This document shows positions 1-8,466 of a stretch of DNA of 64,000 nt, in pieces. Source of the DNA: Oscillospiraceae bacterium (GTDB taxonomy: Bacteria; Bacillota; Clostridia; Oscillospirales; Ruminococcaceae); NCBI GenBank assembly GCA_017436575.1, contig JAFSCU010000007.1:1-64000 (forward strand), given 5' to 3'. A model generated the notes under the pieces. It was given only the letters and a program-made list of their open reading frames with translations. It was not told where the DNA came from and ran no database searches. How positions within the stretch are numbered: the stretch's first letter is position 1; the number at the start of each line of letters is the position of its first letter. The position numbers and the translations under genes were made by a program.

Positions 1-1
1 A

Positions 2-313
2 TTGGAAGGAAAATGTGTGCAGGATGCAGACAGACTAGATGCAATAGGGGCTATCGGAATAGCCAGAGCTTTTGCTTATGGTGGAAATCATAATAGAGAA
101 ATGTATAATCCCGATATTAGTCCAAATTTAGATATGGATGCTGAAGAATACCGCAATCATATTTCTACAACAATCAATCATTTTTATGAAAAACTATTTA
201 AATTAAAAGATTTAATGAATACGGATGTGGCGAAGCTTATTGCTCAGGACAGAGAAAGATATATGAGAAATTATATTTCTGAGTTTATGGATGAATGGGA
301 AGGCATCAGTTAA
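2..313 (+). CDS. HD-superfamily phosphohydrolase, C-terminal part (cut by window edge)
   Basis: The visible reading frame enters from the left edge and ends at a TAA at 311-313, so only about the last 103 residues are present. The stretch [19 protein letters not shown], at the start, matches the second half of the HD metal-dependent phosphohydrolase fold (YedJ-like family), where this Asp is the last metal ligand of the HD...D set. The remainder is a charged helical tail. The first TTG in frame is not a believable start because the HD motif itself must lie upstream. The substrate of this family is generally unknown, so only the family is named. A hairpin follows at 345-366. Confidence 0.7.
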   Translation: MEGKCVQDADRLDAIGAIGIARAFAYGGNHNREMYNPDISPNLDMDAEEYRNHISTTINHFYEKLFKLKDLMNTDVAKLIAQDRERYMRNYISEFMDEWEGIS

Positions 314-344
314 ATTTCAATAGGTCTAATAGAATATTAAAAAT

Positions 345-370
345 CCCTTGTCGATTATGACAAGGGCTTT
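345..370 (+). terminator. weak hairpin after HD-hydrolase gene
   Basis: CCCTTGTC (345-352) pairs perfectly with GACAAGGG (359-366) around a 6-nt loop, followed by CTTT. The stem is good but the T-tract is short, so termination efficiency is uncertain. Confidence 0.4.
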
Positions 371-515
371 GATATTTATAAAATGTGGGAGGGGAGGGAA
401 TTTCACCCTCGGCTGATAGCCACGTGCCACACCCATGTATAGTTTTCGGTCGGTATTGTCGAAAATTCACTCAAAAAGCGTACAAAAAATCGTACCAATC
501 GTACCGGCCATAAAA

Positions 516-545
516 TAAGAAAAACGCCCTAAAATAGGGCGTTTC
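516..545 (-). terminator. rho-independent terminator of tRNA-Leu
   Basis: On the minus strand, directly after the tRNA CCA end, AACGCCCTA and TAGGGCGTT form a 9-bp stem with a TTT loop, followed by a run of T. Orientation and distance fit termination of the tRNA-Leu transcript. Confidence 0.75.
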
Positions 546-546
546 C

Positions 547-633
547 TGGTGCGGATGAAGGGACTTGAACCCACACAGTATTGCTACCACTAGAACCTGA
601 ATCTAGCGCGTCTGCCTATTCCGCCACATCCGC
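547..633 (-). tRNA. tRNA-Leu (CAG anticodon)
   Basis: The reverse complement folds as an 87-nt class II tRNA: acceptor GCGGATG paired with CATCCGC, an anticodon arm CTAGA-TTCAGGT-TCTAG with anticodon CAG, a long variable arm, a TTCAAGT T-loop, and an encoded 3' CCA. It reads CUG leucine codons. The tRNA stands alone with its own terminator at 516-545. Confidence 0.95.
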
Positions 634-715
634 ATATGTAATTTTTAATGCTTGATTAGTATACAACATAAAAACGGATATGTCAATAGTTTTTTGAAAA
701 AATTTTTAATTTTTT

Positions 716-1528
716 TCAAATTTCTGAAAAATACTGTTTTATGGCCTGATAATAGGCCTGTGCGGCCATATTACAGCCTGTTTGGGTTGCCCAATTTTCC
801 ACGTCTGAATGATTTGTGATAAAGCACTGTTCCACCAGTACCCGTGGACATGGGGATTTTTCCAGTATTCCAAAACTTTTCCGGCTGCGGACTTTATCAT
901 CACTGCTGTCCACAATTCGTTTATCGTTACCATAATAATAGGCGTATTTTATTCCCGTTTTTTGCTCATCTCCCCTGATGGTGTGGCCCGCTGCTGCCAT
1001 CTGCCGCACAATAAAGGAAGCAAAGTTGTAAGATTGCTGATGAAATATACGGCCCGGCGGCTGGGCGAAACATTCAAAGCCTTTTGAAGAAGAATGTGAA
1101 TCGCTGTTAGCATGAATGGAAATAAGCAGATCTGCCCCTGCGCTGGCGGCTGCAGCAGCCCTTTCATCGTTGGATGGGTCTGTGTCTGTTCTGGTAAACA
1201 GCGGCACAAAATCTGCATCTGCATCGAGCAAATCAAACAGTGCCCGGGCGGTGGTGTCTATGACCTGATATTCTTCCACAATTGCCAGCGCACCTGTATC
1301 CATACCGCCATGGCCCGGATCGATGGCAACAATATAAGGCGGGCCGTTAGTGTTTACAGCCAGGAAAGCAGGGCGCACACTGCACAGCCCTATACCGTAC
1401 AGCAGTTCTGACAGATGCATACCATTGCATATAAAGTTGAACACAAAAAACAGAGAAAAACCGCAGACAAGGCACAGTCTGCCAGCCTTTTCTTTTAAAT
1501 TAGAATAAACAAATGATATTATGGTCAT
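716..1528 (-). CDS. N-acetylmuramoyl-L-alanine amidase (Amidase_3; CwlD-like)
   Basis: 270 residues. An N-terminal hydrophobic segment (about 19-36) suggests membrane anchoring or export. The Amidase_3 catalytic domain follows: DPGHGG at 70-75 supplies the first zinc His, SIHAN at 137-141 another His, and LVEQCFITN at 231-239 the catalytic Glu. The enzyme cleaves the amide between N-acetylmuramic acid and L-Ala in peptidoglycan. Its start ATG overlaps the stop of the upstream PdaA gene by 4 bases (ATGA), so the two are translationally coupled. In Bacillus subtilis CwlD and PdaA act in sequence to make muramic-delta-lactam in spore cortex; this pairing makes a CwlD role likely. It is longer than CwlD (237 aa) and carries an insertion around 150-200 seen in general clostridial Amidase_3 enzymes, so the exact orthology is inferred. 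Confidence 0.88.
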   Translation of the reverse strand: MTIISFVYSNLKEKAGRLCLVCGFSLFFVFNFICNGMHLSELLYGIGLCSVRPAFLAVNTNGPPYIVAIDPGHGGMDTGALAIVEEYQVIDTTARALFDLLDADADFVPLFTRTDTDPSNDERAAAAASAGADLLISIHANSDSHSSSKGFECFAQPPGRIFHQQSYNFASFIVRQMAAAGHTIRGDEQKTGIKYAYYYGNDKRIVDSSDDKVRSRKSFGILEKSPCPRVLVEQCFITNHSDVENWATQTGCNMAAQAYYQAIKQYFSEI

Positions 1529-2331
1529 TTAGTATTTTCCTCTGCCAACTCTGATATATCACCGAATCGGTAGCCTGCATTTTCCCATAAGGTCAGCTGG
1601 CGGTCCAGTATTTCTGCATTTGTCTTTGACGTGGAATGCAGAAGGAACACCGCACCGTCAAAGGTTCGCTGTGCTATTTTTTCAAAAGCATAGTCGTGGC
1701 TGGGCTGACTGTTGTTGTTCCAATCCACATAGGCAGAAGACCACAGCACAGTGGTATAGCCCGCCTCCTGTGCCCATTTCAGATTTTCGGTGGTAAATTT
1801 TCCCTCGGGAGGTCGGTAAAATTTGGGCATTTCAGTGCCCATAATATTTTTATAGGCAGCGGCTGTTTTTTCCAGTTGCTGCAAAAATTCTTCCTTTGTT
1901 TTTGTGGTCATATCCGGATGGTTATAACTGTGGTTGCCCACTGTATGCCCTTCTGCCACCATTCTTTCCACCAGCAAAGGATTTTCTTCAATATACGGCC
2001 CCACCAGGAAGAAAGCCGCCGGTGCACTGTGCTTTTTCAGCGCATCCAGAATAGGGGCGGTACAGCCGTTTTCATAACCGGCGTCAAAGGTGATATACAG
2101 CACCTTTTCATCGGTATTGCCGTGGAAATATGCTCCAAGGGGATTAAGGATATCGTCAGACATATTGGGTATGGGTATACTGCCGTCTTTTTCAAAATGC
2201 AGTCCCCATTCACAGCTTTGCACAGGCTGGGCATTTGTTTCCTGCAGAGGCTGGTTCAACCGCCCTGCCAGTATAAACACCACTGTTAAAATGGCAAATT
2301 TTGCCAGTATATTTCTTAAATCAATCACCAT
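1525..2331 (-). CDS. pdaA: Delta-lactam-biosynthetic polysaccharide deacetylase PdaA
   Basis: 268 residues with an N-terminal signal/anchor (about 9-23) and a NodB-type carbohydrate esterase 4 domain. Visible motifs are TFDAGYENG (81-89, catalytic/metal Asp), GNHSYNHPD (132-140, metal His pair), YRPPEGKFT (172-180) and LHSTSKTNAE (231-240), the last two in the form typical of PdaA rather than of generic chitin deacetylases. PdaA removes the acetyl group from MurNAc after CwlD has stripped the peptide and closes the delta-lactam needed for cortex hydrolysis at germination. It is the first gene of a two-gene operon with the amidase and diverges from the DacF-like gene across a 124-bp gap. Confidence 0.9.
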   Translation of the reverse strand: MVIDLRNILAKFAILTVVFILAGRLNQPLQETNAQPVQSCEWGLHFEKDGSIPIPNMSDDILNPLGAYFHGNTDEKVLYITFDAGYENGCTAPILDALKKHSAPAAFFLVGPYIEENPLLVERMVAEGHTVGNHSYNHPDMTTKTKEEFLQQLEKTAAAYKNIMGTEMPKFYRPPEGKFTTENLKWAQEAGYTTVLWSSAYVDWNNNSQPSHDYAFEKIAQRTFDGAVFLLHSTSKTNAEILDRQLTLWENAGYRFGDISELAEENTK

Positions 2332-2388
2332 AGCAACTCTCCTTTAATGAAAAATATGCTTTTATCGGTGAAAAAATGCTGTTTCCTA

Positions 2389-2418
2389 TTGAATTAGGGA
2401 AAGCGAAAATTGTATAAT
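2389..2418 (+). promoter_or_regulatory. sigma-A-type promoter for dacF
   Basis: TTGAAT at 2389-2394 and TATAAT at 2413-2418 are separated by 18 bp, 38 bp before the dacF start. Forespore sigma-factor use cannot be excluded for a spore gene. Confidence 0.5.
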
Positions 2419-2455
2419 TAAATTTACGATTTAATTAATTTGAACAGGAAGATTT

Positions 2456-3733
2456 ATGAAAAGAATATTGGCTTTGGCAACTTGTTGCCTTTTGATATAT
2501 ATGAACACCCTGCCGGTTTTTGCAGCCTCAAAAGAATGGGACGGCAGTCTTATCAGCCAGACCGCTGTTGTAATGGACGCAAAGACAGGGCAGGTAATTT
2601 ACGAAAAAGACGCCCACAAAGTAATGTACCCCGCCAGCACCACAAAGATACTGACAGGTTTGCTGGCAGTTGAGCAGGGCAATCTGGCTGACAATATTAC
2701 ATACAGCCATGAGGCCGTGTGGGGCATTGAAAGAGGTTCCAGCCACGCATCAATTTCTGAAGGCGAAGTGCTGACGTTGGAACAGTCTCTGTATGCACTG
2801 GCCATTGAAAGTGCCAACGATGCCGCTGCCGGTATAGGTGAATATCTGGAACAAAAAACCGGCACCTCACTGGCACAGCTGATGACCGAAAGGGCAAAGC
2901 AGGCAGGTGCATTGAATTCCAATTTTGTAAACGCCCACGGTCTGCCGGATGACAATCATTACACCACAGCCTATGACCTGGCGATGATTGCAAGGGAATG
3001 TGTAAAACACGAAGATTTCAGAACTATATTTACCGCCAAAACCTATTCCATTCCACCAACCAACAAACAGAGCAAAACAAGAACTTTCAACTCTGCCAAC
3101 TGGTTTATGAACGGGGTGTTCATCTATGACGGCAACTTTCCAAAAGAAGGGCTGCTGATGAGCAAAACCGGCTGGACACAGGAAGCGCGCCATACAATGG
3201 TAACTGCAATGGAACGGGACGGCAAAACGCTGATTTGTGTTGTAATGTATTCCACCGTTGACGACGACAAATGGACAGACACAGAAAATCTGCTGAACTG
3301 GGCATTTGCCAATTTCCAGTCAGTTGACCTGACCGGACAGTATATTGCCCTGTGTGCCGATGAAGAAATATACTGCGATGAAAGAGGCAGACTGTTTATT
3401 GAAAAAGAAAACATAACCGCCTCTGACACCAGTGTTTTACTGCCGAATGGCGCCGATGTAAACAGTATAAAGGCGGAATATTCCACACCTGTGCTGTCAG
3501 GAGATATGACCACTGCAGAAATGACCGCCACACTGTATACCGAAGATGCCAGTGGCAGAAAAGTGCTGGCAACAGTGCCGGTGTCTGCCACAGTGTCGGA
3601 AAGAACAGTAGTATCTGTGATCCCCCACGTAGAAACCAGCCTTGCCAGTGACCTGCTGATGACTGTGATTTTTGGTCTGCTGACATTTATTGCTGTGATG
3701 ATTTGCGATATTCTTATCGGCAAAAGAATTTAA
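2456..3733 (+). CDS. dacF: D-alanyl-D-alanine carboxypeptidase (S11 family, DacF-like)
   Basis: 425 residues: signal peptide (1-24), penicillin-binding transpeptidase domain of peptidase family S11, a beta-rich C-terminal domain, and a C-terminal membrane helix in the last ~30 residues. All three active-site motifs are present: STTK (61-64, nucleophile Ser), SAN (119-121) and KTG (237-239). It trims the terminal D-Ala from peptidoglycan stem peptides and so sets cross-linking. AGGAAG precedes the ATG at a good distance. Position next to pdaA and the CwlD-like gene suggests the sporulation paralogue DacF rather than vegetative DacA; that assignment rests on context. A strong terminator follows. 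Confidence 0.88.
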   Translation: MKRILALATCCLLIYMNTLPVFAASKEWDGSLISQTAVVMDAKTGQVIYEKDAHKVMYPASTTKILTGLLAVEQGNLADNITYSHEAVWGIERGSSHASISEGEVLTLEQSLYALAIESANDAAAGIGEYLEQKTGTSLAQLMTERAKQAGALNSNFVNAHGLPDDNHYTTAYDLAMIARECVKHEDFRTIFTAKTYSIPPTNKQSKTRTFNSANWFMNGVFIYDGNFPKEGLLMSKTGWTQEARHTMVTAMERDGKTLICVVMYSTVDDDKWTDTENLLNWAFANFQSVDLTGQYIALCADEEIYCDERGRLFIEKENITASDTSVLLPNGADVNSIKAEYSTPVLSGDMTTAEMTATLYTEDASGRKVLATVPVSATVSERTVVSVIPHVETSLASDLLMTVIFGLLTFIAVMICDILIGKRI

Positions 3734-3739
3734 AAATAC

Positions 3740-3783
3740 AAAAGCTACCCGGACAGGCAGATTTGCCTTTGGGTAGCTTTTTC
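3740..3783 (+). terminator. rho-independent terminator after dacF
   Basis: AAAGCTACCC pairs with GGGTAGCTTT across a ~19-nt loop and is followed by a T-run. Confidence 0.75.
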
Positions 3784-3987
3784 ATATTATTGGGGTAATA
3801 TAGCAGGGGAAGATTGCATTCCCAGCTGTAAAAGAGGAATGGCGACAGGGTCACTACTCCTGCCGCCTTAAAACAACATAGATTACAAAACGTGTAATCA
3901 CCACATTGCATTATGATTTTATCATTTTATGCAGAAACTGACAAGGGTATTTTAATATCACAGATAAATTCTAACATTAATCAAAAA

Positions 3988-5043
3988 TTATTCTTCATCA
4001 GCAAAAATAATTGTTAATCTATCCAATATATGCTTTCCAAACGAATGTAGTTTCTCATCAAAATACTCGTCCGTAATTAATTCAATAGGACAGTACTCTA
4101 TTTGACCAAATCTCGCTTTATACAATGCAATATTATCCACTCTAAACTCTGATAAGTCCGAAGGCTCATTGACGCCCTCAATACTATTAGCGACAATATC
4201 AAGTAGCCAATATGATGTAATTTGGGCTATTTCTTGCCCTTTATATCCACTTGTCTTGCTTGTTTTAAAATCGTATAATGTCCCGTCTATGTAAATATCA
4301 GCATCTGCTCCGCCACACGCAAACGATGATATACCAAAGCTTGGGTTAAACACCACAACACTATCTTCCGTAACTATACCTGAATCAATAAAAGTTTCAA
4401 CAAAGACTTTGCACAATTTTTTCAAATCATCAAACATATCGTCATTTGATGTTGATAATAAATCGCAAACATTTTCACTTGGCAAACATCCAGAACGATA
4501 TATTTGCTCCATTTTCGCAAAGAAAATTGCACCATTTATCAAATCCTCAATGCAGGAAACTACTTTATGGTTTTCTGAATCGGCATTTTTTACAAATCTA
4601 CACCAAGCTGTCCATTCCAAGTCATTACAAACCTCATTCAATAAATCGACATCTGGTGCAGGTGGACAATGATATATGTAATCTATAAAATCAGATAAGA
4701 CATCAATACTGTAGTTTAAAAGCAACTCGTAATCTTCTTCATTTAAATATCTACACCAATGCTTAATCCCGTATATCGCTTTATATCCAACCGTACTTTT
4801 TTCTTTTGCTCCTGTTAAAACATGTGCAATAATTGCACGAGCCAAATAATCAAAAGCTATTCCAACTAAAGAAGCGTAATTTCCATCAGCATTTTCACTA
4901 AATACTTTTATAGGATATTTAGAAAACGCTCTTTCTCCTGACATTGTTTCAAATAATTCTTTTGTTGGCATAATTGATTTTACTATTGATTGAAATTCTC
5001 TATCAATATCGCTTTTGCCATTTAATATTGATTTGATTGACAT
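3988..5043 (-). CDS. AT-rich PD-(D/E)XK nuclease-like protein of unknown role
   Basis: 351 residues, no signal or membrane segment. The C-terminal third (about 235-285) has an Asp-bearing strand (GGADADIYIDG), then LYDFKTSKTSG, then QEIAQITSYWLL. This spacing of Asp, D-x-K and a downstream Gln/Tyr helix is the RecB/Cas4-like form of the PD-(D/E)XK nuclease fold. The first 200 residues are helical and not recognised. The gene is clearly richer in A/T and in AAT/ATA codons than its neighbours, which suggests acquisition by transfer. It lies 37 bp after the DUF2130 gene on the same strand with its own ribosome site (GGGAG) and may be co-transcribed. No partner such as a methylase or helicase is adjacent. 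Nuclease activity is inferred from the motif only. Confidence 0.6.
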   Translation of the reverse strand: MSIKSILNGKSDIDREFQSIVKSIMPTKELFETMSGERAFSKYPIKVFSENADGNYASLVGIAFDYLARAIIAHVLTGAKEKSTVGYKAIYGIKHWCRYLNEEDYELLLNYSIDVLSDFIDYIYHCPPAPDVDLLNEVCNDLEWTAWCRFVKNADSENHKVVSCIEDLINGAIFFAKMEQIYRSGCLPSENVCDLLSTSNDDMFDDLKKLCKVFVETFIDSGIVTEDSVVVFNPSFGISSFACGGADADIYIDGTLYDFKTSKTSGYKGQEIAQITSYWLLDIVANSIEGVNEPSDLSEFRVDNIALYKARFGQIEYCPIELITDEYFDEKLHSFGKHILDRLTIIFADEE

Positions 5044-5080
5044 TACTATTCTCCCTATTAATTAATAATATATTAATCCT

Positions 5081-6301
5081 CTATTTTTCCTTTTCCAGTT
5101 CTGCAAATTTTGCGGCCATAGTCGGATTGTTGCGGGTGAGACGTTTGATAGTCAGGTCTTCGGCTTTGTTGTTGGCCAGTCGCAGATTGTTTTCGCTGGA
5201 AAGCAATGCCGCCTTTGTTTTCTGCAGATGGTCAATGGTTTTGTCGATTTCATCTATGGCGGTTCTGAATTTATCACTGGCAATGCGGAAATTGCGTGAA
5301 AATTTTTCTTTGAAATCGTTCATATCCTCTTCAAAATGGGTTATGTCTATATTCTGGTTTTTCACCAGTTCCAGCTCCCTGCGGTATTTCAGGCTGCCCC
5401 GGGCAGCGTTGCGCAACAGTGTGATAATAGGAATAAAAAGCTGTGGGCGAACCACATACATTTTGGGATAGCGGTATGAAACATCCACTATGCCTGTGTT
5501 GTAATATTCGCTGTCAGCTTCCAGCATAGAAACCAGTACGGCATATTCACAACCTTTTTCTGTTCTGTCCTTATCCAGTTTTTTGAAAAAATCTTCGTTT
5601 TTGTGTTTGGTGGCGGTGGTATCCATTTCGTTTTTCATTTCAAACATTATTGAGATGAATTCCACACCGTCTTCGGATTTTTCCCTGTAGATATAGTCGC
5701 CTTTGCTGCCGGTTTTTACATCATTGTCCTTTTCAAAATAGGCATTTGGAAAAGCAGTGGCACGAAGTTTGTTGAACTCAATTTCACAGTGCTGTTCCAG
5801 GCTTTCACCAATCATTTTTGTAGACTGTCTGGCTTTGAAATCTTTGTAATATGTAATTTCTTCATCCTTGCGCCTGATTTCGTCTGCGTGCTGCTGATTT
5901 ATGGATTTTTCTTTCAGTTCCCACCGGCTGCTGTCCAGCCGCATTTTGTTTTTCAGTTCCATAATGGCTGTTTCTTTTTCCTGCACAGCATCTTTGATCA
6001 GCAGGTCAGTGTTTGATTTTGCCAGCTGTATTTCATTTTTGAGGCGGATTATTTCCATTTGGTGGTCTGCTGCTTCTTTTTCCAGCTGTGCGCGAAGCTG
6101 TGCAATAATCCTGTCTTTTTCGGCTTCTGTTCTGGTAACAGCCATTTCAACAGCATTATCTTTCTGCTGCATATAAGCCTTTTCCCTGGCAGAAATTTCT
6201 TTTTCAAATTCTTTGTCTCTTACCTGTTTTACAATGGCGGCATAGCCTGATTCATCCACCTGAAACACTTCGCCGCATTTAGGGCATTTTATTTCCTGCA
6301 T
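5081..6301 (-). CDS. DUF2130 protein: zinc ribbon, coiled coil and nuclease-like domain
   Basis: 406 residues. It opens with a small Cys pair motif ([13 protein letters not shown], residues 3-15) like the first half of a zinc ribbon. A long charged coiled coil follows (about 25-165), then a globular domain with GDYIYREKS and later [10 protein letters not shown], that is Asp...Glu-x-Lys in PD-(D/E)XK order (about 205-235), and a second coiled coil at the end (about 320-406). This layout is that of DUF2130 (COG4487), widespread in gut anaerobes with no settled function. The ATG is preceded by AGGAG. The similar catalytic pattern in the next gene makes the pair worth attention. Confidence 0.75.
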   Translation of the reverse strand: MQEIKCPKCGEVFQVDESGYAAIVKQVRDKEFEKEISAREKAYMQQKDNAVEMAVTRTEAEKDRIIAQLRAQLEKEAADHQMEIIRLKNEIQLAKSNTDLLIKDAVQEKETAIMELKNKMRLDSSRWELKEKSINQQHADEIRRKDEEITYYKDFKARQSTKMIGESLEQHCEIEFNKLRATAFPNAYFEKDNDVKTGSKGDYIYREKSEDGVEFISIMFEMKNEMDTTATKHKNEDFFKKLDKDRTEKGCEYAVLVSMLEADSEYYNTGIVDVSYRYPKMYVVRPQLFIPIITLLRNAARGSLKYRRELELVKNQNIDITHFEEDMNDFKEKFSRNFRIASDKFRTAIDEIDKTIDHLQKTKAALLSSENNLRLANNKAEDLTIKRLTRNNPTMAAKFAELEKEK

Positions 6302-6392
6302 AATATATCTCCTTTGTCTGTTTATCTGTCTTTTGAAAACATTGTATCATCTTTTTATTAAAAGGTCAATAGAAAAATTAATTTTATTTATT

Positions 6393-6446
6393 AAGGCTAA
6401 TAACAGCTATTTTCTTAACTTTAATAAGTTGATTGTTATTAGCCTT
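6393..6446. repeat. Long inverted repeat between divergent genes
   Basis: AAGGCTAATAAC (6393-6404) and GTTATTAGCCTT (6435-6446) are perfect 12-bp arms; inside them AACTT/AAGTT can extend the hairpin. It lies between the DUF2130 gene (minus) and the ZIP gene (plus). It could be a two-way terminator-like hairpin, a metal-regulator operator or a small mobile-element relic. Confidence 0.55.
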
Positions 6447-6462
6447 TGCAACAGGGGAGTTG

Positions 6463-6491
6463 TTGACGGCTGTGACAGGCGGGATTAAATA
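6463..6491 (+). promoter_or_regulatory. candidate promoter for ZIP transporter gene
   Basis: TTGACG (6463-6468), 17-bp spacer, TAAATA (6486-6491). The -10 is weak; a second candidate is TATTAT near 6518. Confidence 0.35.
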
Positions 6492-6567
6492 ACAGTTGTA
6501 TAATGCTAACCAATATGGTATTATATAAGAGTAAAGGCAGGAAACCTGCCGGAAAAGAGGGAATGTT

Positions 6568-7407
6568 ATGAGTGTTCTTGGAACTTTGATAATGACCACT
6601 GCCATTGCAGGCGTGGTGGGCACAGGTCTGGGCGGTCTGATTGGCGCATTGCTGCAGAAGGATTCCAACCGAATTGTAAGCCTGCTGCTGAGCTTTGCCG
6701 GTGGCGTTATGATAAGCGTGGTTTGTTTTGACCTGGTGGTTGAGGCAATAGAAACAAATGTGGGCATAGGTACAGTTATTTTTGCCATTGCTTTTGGTGT
6801 GGCAGTGATTTATCTGCTGAACTGGATTATAGACAAAAGAACCAACCCACAGGTGCCACATATCGATGAAAACCATCCTAAAACTGCTGATGACCTGGAT
6901 GAGCTGATTCACAGCGACCATCTGGAACAGCATTACATAAACAATGACAGCAAGCTGTCACTGTTTATTGCGGGGGTTGTAATGGCCTGTGCCATCGCCC
7001 TGCACAATGTGCCGGAAGGTATGACAATCGGTGCATCATACGCCAGCAACAACGGCGTGATGGGTGCGGCAGCCATAACTCTGGCTGTGCTGATTGGGCT
7101 GCACAATATCCCTGAAGGCATGGCTGTATCTGTGCCGTTGATTGCAGGCGGTATGCAGAAATGGAAAGCCGTACTGATTACAGCATCCAGCGGCATACCG
7201 ACAATTATCGGCGCTTTGCTGGGTTTTGCCCTGGGTGAAATAGGACCAATGGGTCTGGCACTGAGCCTGGGTTTTGCCAGTGGCGCAATGCTGTATGTAG
7301 TATTTGGTGAAATATTGCCACAGGCCATACTGATGTATCACAGCAAGCGGCCTGCATTTTCTGCCATCGGCGGTATGTTGGTAGGTCTGCTGATTATATT
7401 TGCATAA
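6568..7407 (+). CDS. ZIP family divalent metal transporter (ZupT-like)
   Basis: 279 residues with about eight membrane helices and a cytoplasmic loop (about 90-130) rich in His and Asp (QVPHIDENH, HSDHLEQHY). The two metal-binding signatures of ZIP proteins, HNVPEG in helix IV and HNIPEG in helix V, are intact. ZIP carriers move Zn2+, Fe2+ or Mn2+ into the cytoplasm; the exact ion cannot be read from the sequence. The ATG follows a purine-rich AAGAGGG site. It starts a two-gene plus-strand unit with the hydrolase 15 bp downstream. Confidence 0.9.
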   Translation: MSVLGTLIMTTAIAGVVGTGLGGLIGALLQKDSNRIVSLLLSFAGGVMISVVCFDLVVEAIETNVGIGTVIFAIAFGVAVIYLLNWIIDKRTNPQVPHIDENHPKTADDLDELIHSDHLEQHYINNDSKLSLFIAGVVMACAIALHNVPEGMTIGASYASNNGVMGAAAITLAVLIGLHNIPEGMAVSVPLIAGGMQKWKAVLITASSGIPTIIGALLGFALGEIGPMGLALSLGFASGAMLYVVFGEILPQAILMYHSKRPAFSAIGGMLVGLLIIFA

Positions 7408-7422
7408 TCGAGGTGTTTTCTT

Positions 7423-8349
7423 TTGACTGAACAGAGATTTTCTTTAAAAGGCTGTGGGGATTTTGACTTGTCCTGTGTTTTGTGGTTGCCTGAAACCAAG
7501 CCCAGAGCCGTGGTGCAAGTAATACACGGTATGACAGAACACATAGGCAGATATGCTGAATTTGCCGAATTTATGGCCGGCAACAGTATTGCTGTGGCAG
7601 GTTTTGACCTGCGTGGCCACGGTGTAAACCCAGGAGATAAAAACTGTGCTGCCTTTGGTGAAAACGGCTGGCAAAACAGTCTGGAAGATATACACTTTTT
7701 CTCAAAACATCTGGACAGCATACTGGCTGATAGCCCACGATTCACACTGGGGTTCTCCCTTGGTTCTTTCCTTTTAAGGGAATATATGAATATTTACAGT
7801 GATAAGATGGCTGGTGCAGTTATTATGGGCACAGGCCATCAGCCTGGTGCAGTGCTGTCTGTGTTGGCAGCTGTTGTAAACAGCCAGATAAAAAAACCAG
7901 GTATTGACGGTACCACTCCGTTGGTGCAGAAATTGTCTTTTGGCACATATAACAGCAAATTCAAGCCCAACAGAACAAAATCTGACTGGCTGTGTGCCGA
8001 CAGTCAACAGCTGGATGAATATATCGCCGACCCGCTGTGCCGTGAAAGCATTTCTGCCGGACTGTTCAGGGATTTGCTGCTGGCAATGAAACGCACCGGC
8101 AGTGGGTCAGTCTATAAAAATATGGATAAAACCATACCGGTACTGCTGATAAGCGGTGGCGACGACCCTGTGGGTGATATGGGCAAAGGTGTTGCTGCAG
8201 TGTCCAAAGCCATGGACAAGGCAGGCTTTCAGGATAAAACCACACTGCTGATTCCGGGGGCAAGACACGACCTACTACACGAAAACGCAGGCGGACAATC
8301 TCAGGCTGCAAAGGCAGCTATCCTGCAGTGGATAAATGAGAGAATATAG
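7423..8349 (+). CDS. Alpha/beta hydrolase, monoacylglycerol-lipase/lysophospholipase type
   Basis: 308 residues. VIHGMTEHIGRY near the N-terminus gives the oxyanion-hole HG, GFSLGS the nucleophile Ser, GGDDPVG the acid Asp and GARHDLLHE the catalytic His, so the serine-hydrolase triad is complete. The serine aminopeptidase S33/hydrolase_4 subfamily includes lysophospholipases and monoglyceride lipases; the true substrate is unknown. Translation starts at TTG with AGGTG upstream, 15 bp after the ZIP gene. No signal peptide, so it is cytoplasmic. Confidence 0.85.
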   Translation: MTEQRFSLKGCGDFDLSCVLWLPETKPRAVVQVIHGMTEHIGRYAEFAEFMAGNSIAVAGFDLRGHGVNPGDKNCAAFGENGWQNSLEDIHFFSKHLDSILADSPRFTLGFSLGSFLLREYMNIYSDKMAGAVIMGTGHQPGAVLSVLAAVVNSQIKKPGIDGTTPLVQKLSFGTYNSKFKPNRTKSDWLCADSQQLDEYIADPLCRESISAGLFRDLLLAMKRTGSGSVYKNMDKTIPVLLISGGDDPVGDMGKGVAAVSKAMDKAGFQDKTTLLIPGARHDLLHENAGGQSQAAKAAILQWINERI

Positions 8350-8350
8350 C

Positions 8351-8377
8351 AAAAGACCACATAAGTGGTCTTTTTAT
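8351..8377 (+). terminator. rho-independent terminator
   Basis: AAGACCAC / GTGGTCTT with ATAA loop followed by TTTTT ends the ZIP-hydrolase unit. Confidence 0.85.
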
Positions 8378-8466
8378 TTGCGAAATTTTCGACATATAGC
8401 AAAAAACACTTTATTTTTTGCAAAAAGTATGATAAAATACAACTATCAGTTGTTAAAGGAGTTACT

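Noticed and set aside
380..440. Possible degraded tRNA-Ser (GGGAGGGGAGGGAATTTCACCCTC)
   Set aside because: The T-loop is not canonical and no matching acceptor or anticodon arm is found.
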